NCBI GenBank assembly: GCA_021817065.1
Contig: JAKAWH010000010.1
Location: forward strand, 1 to 43,691
DNA length: 43,691 nucleotides
Direction: 5' to 3'
Origin: Actinomycetes bacterium
Lineage (GTDB): Bacteria > Actinomycetota > Acidimicrobiia > Acidimicrobiales > JAKAVM01
The first letter of the stretch is position 1; every line of letters begins with the position of its first letter. Made by a program: the position numbers and the translations under genes. The notes beneath the pieces are model-generated. The model was given only the letters and a program-made list of their open reading frames with translations. It was not told the DNA's origin and did no database searches. Positions 1-6,619 of this stretch are shown here, one piece after another.

Positions 1-1209
1 GGTTCCGAAGCGGCTGGCGATTTCGTGCATGTCGGCCACTCCGTCTGCGCCGGTGTAGTCGACGCAGACGTCGATCAGATGAGCACCTTCCTTGACCTGC
101 TCGGTACCCATTGCCAGGCAGGTATCCCAGTCGCCCGACAGCATCGCCTCGCGAAACCTCCTTGAACCGTTGGCGTTGGTCCGTTCGCCTATTGCGAGGA
201 ACGAAGTTTCCTGAGAAAAGGGCACTTGGGTGTAGATAGACGATGCTCCCGGCTCGAACTGGTTCCGGCGGGCAGCCGGGGTAAGCGCCGCGCATCGTTC
301 CACCACCGCTGCCAGGTGCGCGGGAGTGGTCCCGCAGCATCCTCCGATCACCGATACCCCGAGTTCGGTGACGAACTGGGCATGGGCGGTCGCCAGCCCA
401 TCTGGTGTGAGGTCGTAGTGCATCGCTCCGTCCACAACCGAGGGAAGGCCGGCATTAGGGAGGGCGGAGAGCGGCACCCTGGCGTGGCGGGAAAGGTGGC
501 GCAGGTGTTCGGTCATCTCGGTAGGACCGGTGGCGCAATTCATCCCGATCACATCGGGGTGCATCGCGTCGATGGCGCACAACGCGGCACCGATCTCGGT
601 TCCCAGCAGCATCCGGCCGGTGAGCTCGACGGTCACCTGTACCTGGATAGGGAGCTCCCGCCCGGCATGGCGGAGGGCGCGCCGGGCACCGATCATCGCC
701 GCCTTCACCTGGAGGAGGTCGTAACAGGTCTCGATGAGGAGAAGGTCGACGCCGCCCTCGATCAATCCCGCGGACTGCACCTCGTAGGCGTCGCGCAACT
801 CGTCGAAGCTGATCTGGCCGAGCGAGGGCAACTTGGTGCCCGGTCCCATAGAGCCGGCCACCCAGCGGGGGCGGCCGCTGGTGGCGAAGTCGGAGGCAAC
901 CTCGCGGGCGAGACGGGCAGCGATCGCATTGAGCTCATGGGCGCGATCGGCGATGCCGTACTCGGCGAGGACGGTGGGGATGGATCCGAAGCTGTCGGTC
1001 TCCACGACGTCCACACCCACCTCGAGGAAGGATGCGTGAAGCTGGCGAATGGCGTCGGGCCGGGTGGATACCAGCACTTCGTTGCAGCCTTCGAGGTGGG
1101 GACCGCCGAAGTCGTCGGGCCCGAGGCCGAGCATCTGGAGGTTGGTGCCGGTTGCGCCGTCGAAGACGACCACCCGCGATGCCACCGCAGACAGATAGGT
1201 GCTCTCCAT
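1..1209 (-). CDS. metH: Methionine synthase, cobalamin-dependent (N-terminal part; runs off the window)
   Basis: Transfers a methyl group from methyltetrahydrofolate to homocysteine through cobalamin, giving methionine in the cytoplasm. The 403 visible residues begin at ATG 1209 and are open to base 1, so the C-terminal part lies outside. Residues 1 to about 310 are the homocysteine methyltransferase barrel: FDGATGTNLQ near the start and the zinc-binding cysteines C225 (in MNCATGP) and C291/C292 (in GGCCGT). From about residue 340 the pterin-binding domain starts, with IGERTNANGSRRF and DVCVDYTGADGVADM, very close to the mycobacterial MetH consensus as I remember it. It diverges from a cobalamin adenosyltransferase gene 112 bp away, which fits a B12-related pair. 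No B12 or SAM riboswitch was recognised upstream. Confidence is high despite truncation. Confidence 0.93.
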   Translation of the reverse strand, partial: MESTYLSAVASRVVVFDGATGTNLQMLGLGPDDFGGPHLEGCNEVLVSTRPDAIRQLHASFLEVGVDVVETDSFGSIPTVLAEYGIADRAHELNAIAARLAREVASDFATSGRPRWVAGSMGPGTKLPSLGQISFDELRDAYEVQSAGLIEGGVDLLLIETCYDLLQVKAAMIGARRALRHAGRELPIQVQVTVELTGRMLLGTEIGAALCAIDAMHPDVIGMNCATGPTEMTEHLRHLSRHARVPLSALPNAGLPSVVDGAMHYDLTPDGLATAHAQFVTELGVSVIGGCCGTTPAHLAAVVERCAALTPAARRNQFEPGASSIYTQVPFSQETSFLAIGERTNANGSRRFREAMLSGDWDTCLAMGTEQVKEGAHLIDVCVDYTGADGVADMHEIASRFGT

Positions 1210-1229
1210 CGGTACAGGTTAGGCCACCC

Positions 1230-1245
1230 GACAGACGTCTCTGTC
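1230..1245. promoter_or_regulatory. Small inverted repeat between metH and the adenosyltransferase gene
   Basis: GACAGA-CGTC-TCTGTC forms a perfect 6-bp dyad with a 4-base spacer, 21 bp upstream of the metH start in the 112-bp divergent region. It could be an operator or arise by chance; no regulator is implied. Confidence 0.2.
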
Positions 1246-1321
1246 CCGCAACCAGTTCTCCTCACCGCCCCGGTCCTCATGCGGCAGCCAGCTAGATTGG
1301 CTCCGTGCAGGCCCACCAGCG

Positions 1322-1858
1322 ATGAAGGTCTATACGAAAAAGGGGGACAGCGGCACCACCGGTCTCTTGTACGGCGGCCGGGTGTCCAAGGACTCGGCAG
1401 TCATCGAGGCGAACGGTGCGGTCGACGAGGCCCAGGCGGCGCTAGGAGCTGCCCGGGCGGAAGCCGAGAAGGGTTCGGAGCTGGACGGGTTGCTGATCGA
1501 CCTCGAGCGGGACTTGTGGGTGCTGATGGCCGAGGTGGCCACCGCAAAGGAGAACCGGTCCAAACTGGTTGCCGGCACGACGCTGGTGACGGCGGAGATG
1601 GTTGTAGCCCTCGAGCACCGGATCGATGCTTTGGACGAGAGATTCACCATGCCCGACCAGTTCGTGGTTCCCGGTCAAGATCGCGTTTCGGCGCTGCTTG
1701 ACCTGGCGCGCACCGCGGTACGCCGCGCCGAGAGGAGGGTCGTCGAGGTGGCGGCCGACGGCTCGAACGTGGTGTCCTACTTGAACCGCCTGTCCGACCT
1801 GGTGTGGACGATGGCGCGATGGCAGGAGGGTGAGCACCTGTTGAGCAAGGACCGCTGA
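1322..1858 (+). CDS. Cob(I)yrinic acid a,c-diamide / cobalamin adenosyltransferase, PduO type
   Basis: Transfers the 5'-deoxyadenosyl group of ATP to cob(I)alamin, making adenosylcobalamin. The 178-residue protein has the family signatures: the ATP-binding N-terminal loop YTKKGDSGTTGLL (residues 4-16), the arginine-rich helix RTAVRRAERRVVE near residue 130, and YLNRLSDLVWTMARW near residues 152-166. Length is normal for the PduO family, which is unrelated to CobA/BtuR. Adenosylcobalamin is needed by methylmalonyl-CoA mutase, encoded about 10 kb downstream, and the divergent neighbour metH is also B12-dependent. Start ATG 1322 was chosen because MKVYTKKGD is the usual family start. Nine bases separate it from the aminopeptidase gene, so the two are probably cotranscribed. 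Confidence 0.92.
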   Translation: MKVYTKKGDSGTTGLLYGGRVSKDSAVIEANGAVDEAQAALGAARAEAEKGSELDGLLIDLERDLWVLMAEVATAKENRSKLVAGTTLVTAEMVVALEHRIDALDERFTMPDQFVVPGQDRVSALLDLARTAVRRAERRVVEVAADGSNVVSYLNRLSDLVWTMARWQEGEHLLSKDR

Positions 1859-1867
1859 GGAGGGTAA

Positions 1868-3418
1868 ATGGGAATCGCTACGTCATTCGACGTCGCCACC
1901 TCGGTGCCGCGTGGCACCGCTGCCGTTGGCGTCGGCGTCTTCCGGACCGCTCGGGGGATGAGTACGGCGAGCCGTTCCGCCGCACACCCGAAGCCGGACC
2001 TGGCATTTCTGGAGGCACGGGGCTTCACTGCAAAGCCCGGTGAGGCACAGGCGCTCCCCGCAGGTTCCGGCAGAGTGCTCGTCGCGCTCGGTCTCGGCGA
2101 GCAGGGCTCGCTCGACGCTGAGGTGTTGCGCAAGGCGGGAGCCGCCCTCGCCCGTTCCGCTCGCGTGAATCGTGTGGCGATTGTGATGTCTGGGCTGGCA
2201 CGCGGCTCGCTCGACGCGGCGGGATCTGCCCAGGCAGTGGCGGAAGGGGTGGCACTCGCCGCCTACGAATTTCGCACCTACAAGAGCGGGTCGCGCTCAC
2301 TCGGCAAGACTGCCACCCCGAACGGAAGCGACACGCGGCCGAAGGTGGAGCGGCTCACCCTGGTGGGAGCGCCCTCCTTGCCACTCGCCGCCGGGATCGA
2401 CCGTGCCGGCACCATCGCCAGCGCGGTCGGATGGGCCCGGGACATGGTCAACGAGCCGGCGGGGTCGCTGCCCCCGGTGGCCTTCGCCGAGAAGGCGGCC
2501 GACCTCATGGAGGCTACAGGCATCGAGGTCGAGGTGTGGGATGAAGATCGTATTGCGATGGAGCACCTTGGTGGAGTGCTCGGGGTCAGTGCAGGATCGG
2601 TGCAGCCTCCCCGCTTCCTGCGGCTCTCCTACCGCGGGGCAGGCCGCACAAAGCCAGCACCGGTGGCCCTGGTGGGGAAGGGCGTTTGCTTCGATTCGGG
2701 CGGCCTCTCGCTCAAGACCGCGAGTGGCATGGAGACCATGAAGACCGACATGAGCGGGGCGGCAGCGGTGGTGGCGGGTATGGCCGCGTGTGCGGGACTC
2801 GCGGTGAACACTCCTCTGGTCGGGTACGTTCCACTGGTGGAGAACATGCCTGGAGGCCGGGCGATCAAGCCGGGCGATGTAGTGATCCCCCGCAACGGCA
2901 CCACCGTCGAGGTACTCAACACCGACGCCGAGGGACGTCTCATCCTGGCCGACGCACTGTCTCTCGCTGCTGAGTCGTCGCCCCAGGCGATTGTTGATCT
3001 GGCCACCTTGACCGGCGCATGCACCATTGCGCTGGGTGACCGGATCGCCGGGCTGATGGGCACGGGCGACACGTTGCTGGGAGCGGTGGAATCGGCCTCC
3101 CGGCGTTCGGGCGAATTGGTGTGGCGGATGCCCCTGCCGGGGGAGTACCGCAAGCACATTGACTCCGACATCGCTGACATCAAGAACATCGGCGCTTCCG
3201 GGGGGCTTGCCGGGAGTCTCACCGCGGGCCTTTTCCTCAAGGAGTTCGCCGGCTCAGGGCCCTGGGTACATCTGGACATAGCAGGTCCCGCCCGCTCGTC
3301 TACCGACGAAAGCTATATCCGAAAAGGCGGCACCGGCTTCGGCGTGCGCCTCTTGGTGGAGTTGCTGGAGACCTGGCAAAGATCTGCAGGGCGAATGCGG
3401 GCTACAACTCCCCGCTGA
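1868..3418 (+). CDS. pepA: Leucyl aminopeptidase, M17 family
   Basis: A dimetal cytosolic aminopeptidase that removes N-terminal residues from peptides. The 516 residues match the usual PepA length. The C-terminal catalytic domain carries every expected ligand: K271 and D276 in GKGVCFDSGG, catalytic K283, D294 in KTDMSGA, and the signature NTDAEGRL at 351-358 giving D353, E355 and R357. These positions are offset by one from the E. coli enzyme as I recall it. The N-terminal domain is divergent, as is normal. ATG 1868 follows a GAGGAGGG Shine-Dalgarno just after the adenosyltransferase stop. The 3' end overlaps the convergent DUF4177-like gene by 17 bp. Confidence 0.94.
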   Translation: MGIATSFDVATSVPRGTAAVGVGVFRTARGMSTASRSAAHPKPDLAFLEARGFTAKPGEAQALPAGSGRVLVALGLGEQGSLDAEVLRKAGAALARSARVNRVAIVMSGLARGSLDAAGSAQAVAEGVALAAYEFRTYKSGSRSLGKTATPNGSDTRPKVERLTLVGAPSLPLAAGIDRAGTIASAVGWARDMVNEPAGSLPPVAFAEKAADLMEATGIEVEVWDEDRIAMEHLGGVLGVSAGSVQPPRFLRLSYRGAGRTKPAPVALVGKGVCFDSGGLSLKTASGMETMKTDMSGAAAVVAGMAACAGLAVNTPLVGYVPLVENMPGGRAIKPGDVVIPRNGTTVEVLNTDAEGRLILADALSLAAESSPQAIVDLATLTGACTIALGDRIAGLMGTGDTLLGAVESASRRSGELVWRMPLPGEYRKHIDSDIADIKNIGASGGLAGSLTAGLFLKEFAGSGPWVHLDIAGPARSSTDESYIRKGGTGFGVRLLVELLETWQRSAGRMRATTPR

Positions 3419-3674
3419 GATAGTCGCGGTCGGGGCGCCGGTAGTCGGCCTCGCCGCTCGGACCCTTGCGCCGCAGGACTAGGTAAGTCTGGGCAAGGAT
3501 TCCTCCCAGCTCGACCGGACGGTCGATCGCTTGGACCAGCTCGAAGCCGTCCTCCCCGAGTCTACGGAGCATGGTCGCCAGGGCGTCGGCGTAATCATCG
3601 ACGTCGAGACCGGCCACCCGTGCTGGCTCGGTCGGCCATGGGACCACCCGGTACTCCCATCGCTGCACGTGCAA
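3402..3674 (-). CDS. Small DUF4177-like protein
   Basis: A 90-residue protein beginning HVQRWEYRVVPWP and continuing with LRRLGEDGFELVQA and TYLVLRRK. This is the beta-strand, helix, 'GxxGWELV', strand layout of DUF4177 proteins, whose function is unknown. The first codon of the longest frame is TTG at 3674; a GTG two codons later is an alternative. It overlaps the 3' end of pepA by 17 bp and diverges from the gene starting at 3757, sharing an AT-rich 82-bp control region. The similarity to DUF4177 is from memory of the motif spacing, not a search. Confidence 0.6.
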   Translation of the reverse strand: MHVQRWEYRVVPWPTEPARVAGLDVDDYADALATMLRRLGEDGFELVQAIDRPVELGGILAQTYLVLRRKGPSGEADYRRPDRDYLSGEL

Positions 3675-3720
3675 AGAGTACTTGGCAAAGGTGGGTACTT
3701 TCTATGATGCTGTTTACTAC

Positions 3721-3750
3721 TTGACAGCCTATTTCATTCCGTTTTATTAT
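3721..3750 (+). promoter_or_regulatory. Sigma70-like promoter of an apparently leaderless gene
   Basis: TTGACA at 3721-3726 and TATTAT at 3745-3750 are separated by 18 bases in an unusually AT-rich stretch. The ATG at 3757 lies 7 bases after the -10 element, where transcription would start, so the transcript is probably leaderless. No Shine-Dalgarno precedes the ATG, which agrees. Confidence 0.6.
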
Positions 3751-3756
3751 CTTTCC

Positions 3757-4770
3757 ATGTCCAACGTTCTCGATCTAGCACGCAACGGAGGAAACCGGTC
3801 GCCGCAACAGGCCCAGTCGGGAGGCGAGGCTGCTCACCAGCTCCTCCCTGATCTCGACGTGACCGTGCGCCCCTGGCCCGATCTGTACCTGGACGCGGCC
3901 GGACATGATCCCCGCTCTGGGTATGTCGAGACCTACTGGCTGGGGATTCTCGGGCCCTCAGCGACCTGGTTCCTCCGCCGAGTTGCAAGCCATCTCGAAG
4001 CCGAGCCCGAGGGTTTCACCTTCGACGCGGCCGAGTGGGCGCGGTGGATGGGGGTGAGCTGCGGGGGACGTGGCGACAGTTCCTTTTCCCGGGCTGTGCG
4101 GCGGTGCGTATCCTTCGGGATGGCGCGGGTGCCGCCCGTTCCGGTTGATCGCGCCCGGCGCCGTCGCCCCGATCTGGGGGCGGGAGACTGCGGCCCGGGC
4201 GCGCTGGGCGCGCCGGAGGCTCACGCCGACGGGTGGGGGGAGAGGGATTCTGGAGCGGGCCTGCCGCGGCTCATCGAAGTGCGGCGAAAGGCCCCCACCT
4301 TGTGTGCAACCCAAGTGGGCCGGCTTCCCGAAGACCTCCGTCACCGTCACCGCCTGGCCGTCGAGAGCGGAGAGGTGAGGCCGGTGATCGAGGTGATGCG
4401 CCAGCGAGCCAGGTCTCTCGCCCTCAGCCTGATCCGGATGGGCGAGGAATTGCCCGCCGTCGAGCGTCAGTTGGCGCGCTGGCGGTTCCACCCGGCTCTC
4501 GCCAGGGAGTCGGCGACCTGGGCGTGGTCTGCCTCCTCCGTCGACTCCGCGGTCGGCTCGGATTCGGCAGAATCACCGGCAGTCGGCTCGGAGTCGGCAG
4601 AATCACCGGCAGTCGGCTCGGAGTCGGCAGAATCACCGGCAGTCGGCTCGGAGTCGGCAGAATCACCGGCAGTCGGCTCGGATTCGGCAGTCGGCTCGGA
4701 TTCGGCAGTCGGCTCGGACTCGGCAAGCTCGCTCACCAGGGCGTCCCAAGACTCGCCGGGGACCTTGTAG
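3757..4770 (+). CDS. Conserved actinobacterial hypothetical protein with a repeat-derived C-terminal tail
   Basis: The function is unknown. The 337-residue product has a core I recognise from uncharacterised actinobacterial proteins: VRPWPDLYLDAAGHDPRSGYVETYWLGILGPSATWFLRR, then SPFxRAxxRCxxFGMAR-like text, VRRKAPTL, RLPEDLRHRH, and RARSLALSLIRMGEELPAVERQLARWRFHPALA. Between the 'FGMAR' and 'VRRKAP' blocks sits a stretch of about 45 residues rich in Gly, Ala and Asp that looks inserted. After about residue 255 the frame runs through the reverse complement of the next gene's repeats, giving SAVGSDSAESPAVGSE-type low complexity. ATG 3757 is preferred over the in-frame TTG at 3682 because the promoter ends just before it. 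It overlaps the convergent protease-like gene by 304 bp. Confidence 0.6.
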   Translation: MSNVLDLARNGGNRSPQQAQSGGEAAHQLLPDLDVTVRPWPDLYLDAAGHDPRSGYVETYWLGILGPSATWFLRRVASHLEAEPEGFTFDAAEWARWMGVSCGGRGDSSFSRAVRRCVSFGMARVPPVPVDRARRRRPDLGAGDCGPGALGAPEAHADGWGERDSGAGLPRLIEVRRKAPTLCATQVGRLPEDLRHRHRLAVESGEVRPVIEVMRQRARSLALSLIRMGEELPAVERQLARWRFHPALARESATWAWSASSVDSAVGSDSAESPAVGSESAESPAVGSESAESPAVGSESAESPAVGSDSAVGSDSAVGSDSASSLTRASQDSPGTL

Positions 4771-6437
4771 CCGGCAGTGGGGAATGCGCGCTCGTCCCGG
4801 CTGGCAGGAGGAATCACCGACGGGTGGTCGGTCCAGCGGGGCTTCTGGCGTGCATGCCGGTGTCCGCGCCGGGTATAGCGCACCATCGGGAAGACGACGA
4901 GGCGAAGGAGGATGGCGCCCACGATCACGATCAAGGCAGTCGTCCATGGAGACATCGGGGTGCGATCCTGTCCTGCTGCGATTAGCGCTCGGGATGCTGC
5001 TGCATAACGGGGGGCGTAGGGATCGCCGGTGGCGGTCGCCTGGATTTGCTCGAAGAGGGGGAGAGCCTGTGAATAGTGCCGGGCGAACCATGCGTCGAGC
5101 GCTCGGGAGTAGATTTCATTGGAGGACGAAGTGGTCGCCGGCAGGTGATTCCGGGCTACGAAGCGGGCGACCGTGGAGATCGGGGCCGCATACGAGAAAT
5201 TGCGCCCCGTTCCGTACCGGCCTCCCGACGGAGCGACCACCATCGCCACCCACTGGCCGTCCGGACCGGCGACCGCACTTCCTGCTGAAGCCGGAGAGAG
5301 TGCGGACATCACCAATGCCTGGTCGGTGGCAACTTGCCGGGAACCCGTGTGCTGCGAGGTCTCCGTGGTCGGAGTGGAACCCGTGTGCTGCGAGGTCTCC
5401 GTGGTCGGAGTGGAACCCGTGTGCTGCGAGGTCTCCGTGGTCGGAGTGGAACCCGTGTGCTTCCGGGCTGCCGCCGGCATCCGGATACGGGTTGGTGCCG
5501 GGGTGGGCGCCACCGTCTGAACCGACTTCCCGCTCGCGAAGTCCTCTCCCAGCTGATAACCGACGACCACAGCTGAAACCGTCTTGCCAGATCCCTCCGA
5601 GCGGGCAGTGAGGTCCACGGTCGGCATTCCGTGGACGCCGGCGACCTGGAGCAGGGCGAGGCCGTCGGAAACCGTCCCTGCCGAACGCGAGGAGGGCTGG
5701 ATGGCCACAAGCCGGGCAGTCCGACCCGGGCGGCCGAAGGCGAGTCCTACCGATCCACGTCCCCACTGGACGGTGATCTGGGAGGAGGTCTTGCCCACCG
5801 TGACATAGTGGGAGTTGTACTTGGTCGCCGCATCGGTCAACGTCGCAAGTGCGACACCGCTCAACGCGCCGCCCTGGTTGGCTGCGAGAGCCTGTGTATC
5901 CTGACGGGCCAGGTTCTCCAGCCCCTCGAGGGCGAACGCACCCCCGAGCACTGTCTTCGACGGCTCGACGACGTGGGCGGGGGTGACCAGCCAGCCGTCC
6001 GGGCCGACCTCCCAGGCCGTCCCGAACTCGACCGCCTGGACATCGGTGGTCTCGGTCTGGGGTGTCGGCTTGAGATAGGTAAGGGGTGACCCGTCGATCG
6101 CGCTCACCAGGGCCTGCTGGATGCTTACCTGGTCGCTTCCCACCTGGCCGCTTGCGACTTGCTGGGCCAGGGACGACTCCAGCGAGGTGAGGGCTCCTTG
6201 ATCGAGTTGAGGGGCGGGAACCGAGAGCTGGGCGGTAAAAGACGTCTGGACCAGTGCGATCGCAGGGGCGATCCGGGCTAGGTCCTCCTCGGAGGTGGTC
6301 GGATGGAGGGGAGCGCCGTTGACCGGATGGCGAGTCGTAGCCCCCACCGGTCCTACCATCGCCCAAAAGGCCACTCCTGCCAGGGCGGCACCCGACACGC
6401 TGTGTCGGCGGGAGGAGTGCAGCGGCAGTCGTCGCAT
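4467..6437 (-). CDS. Secreted, membrane-anchored trypsin-like protein with two repeat regions; catalytic serine probably missing
   Basis: A 656-residue envelope protein. Residues 1 to about 33 look like a signal peptide with an RR pair (RRHSVSGAALAGVAFWAMVGPVGA). A trypsin/HtrA-like fold is suggested by FGTAWEVGPDGWLVTPAHVV (candidate H155), SDGLALLQV (candidate D258) and AGSAVAGPDGQWVAMVV. In the last motif the position of the catalytic serine (GxSGxP) aligns with A385, so activity is doubtful. HTGSTPTTETSQ is repeated three times before that motif. A membrane segment near residues 490-515 (TTALIVIVGAILLRLVVF) leads to a basic then acidic cytoplasmic tail with ESEPTAGDSAD repeats. It is divergent from the flavoprotein gene and overlaps the convergent gene at its 3' end. 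Family assignment is moderate. Confidence 0.75.
   Translation of the reverse strand: MRRLPLHSSRRHSVSGAALAGVAFWAMVGPVGATTRHPVNGAPLHPTTSEEDLARIAPAIALVQTSFTAQLSVPAPQLDQGALTSLESSLAQQVASGQVGSDQVSIQQALVSAIDGSPLTYLKPTPQTETTDVQAVEFGTAWEVGPDGWLVTPAHVVEPSKTVLGGAFALEGLENLARQDTQALAANQGGALSGVALATLTDAATKYNSHYVTVGKTSSQITVQWGRGSVGLAFGRPGRTARLVAIQPSSRSAGTVSDGLALLQVAGVHGMPTVDLTARSEGSGKTVSAVVVGYQLGEDFASGKSVQTVAPTPAPTRIRMPAAARKHTGSTPTTETSQHTGSTPTTETSQHTGSTPTTETSQHTGSRQVATDQALVMSALSPASAGSAVAGPDGQWVAMVVAPSGGRYGTGRNFSYAAPISTVARFVARNHLPATTSSSNEIYSRALDAWFARHYSQALPLFEQIQATATGDPYAPRYAAASRALIAAGQDRTPMSPWTTALIVIVGAILLRLVVFPMVRYTRRGHRHARQKPRWTDHPSVIPPASRDERAFPTAGYKVPGESWDALVSELAESEPTAESEPTAESEPTAGDSADSEPTAGDSADSEPTAGDSADSEPTAGDSAESEPTAESTEEADHAQVADSLARAGWNRQRAN
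4561..4716. repeat. Coding tandem repeat, 30 bp x4 then 18 bp x2
   Basis: Four 30-bp units (4561-4680) are followed by two 18-bp units (4681-4716) and a diverged third. The shorter unit is the longer with 12 bp removed. All periods are multiples of three. The array is open on both strands: acidic ESEPTAGDSAD repeats on minus and SESAESPAVG repeats on plus. Confidence 0.95.
5341..5461. repeat. Coding tandem repeat, 36 bp x3 plus a partial copy
   Basis: Three perfect 36-bp copies start at 5341, 5377 and 5413, with a partial fourth from 5449. On the minus strand they encode HTGSTPTTETSQ, a Thr/Ser-rich linker just before the degenerate serine motif of the trypsin-like protein. Perfect identity suggests recent expansion. 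Confidence 0.95.
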
Positions 6438-6540
6438 GGGTGCGGTGGGTTCCGAGTCAGGGGCCCGCCTATGCCCCCGAGCGCTCGTGGAGGGCGCAAC
6501 CCCTGCATGCTACCACGCCAAATCCGAGCTGTGCTTGCAA

Positions 6541-6560
6541 ACTTGACCGACTGGTCAAGT
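6541..6560. promoter_or_regulatory. 20-bp perfect dyad, candidate TetR-type operator
   Basis: ACTTGACCGACTGGTCAAGT has 8-bp arms and a 4-base spacer. It lies in the 182-bp divergent region between the protease-like gene and the flavoprotein/acyl-CoA dehydrogenase operon, 60 bp before the latter's start. Length and symmetry resemble operators of TetR-family lipid-catabolism regulators. No regulator gene is adjacent, so the partner is unknown. Confidence 0.5.
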
Positions 6561-6619
6561 AGCATCCCTGAAGTGACCTCGCTGACCGATGGCGCTGCTG
6601 GTCTCCCCTGGGGGTCGTG

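Noticed and set aside
226-1701. Long plus-strand open frame over metH
   Set aside because: It lies antisense to clear MetH sequence and has Arg/Gly-rich composition with no domain; a high-GC shadow.
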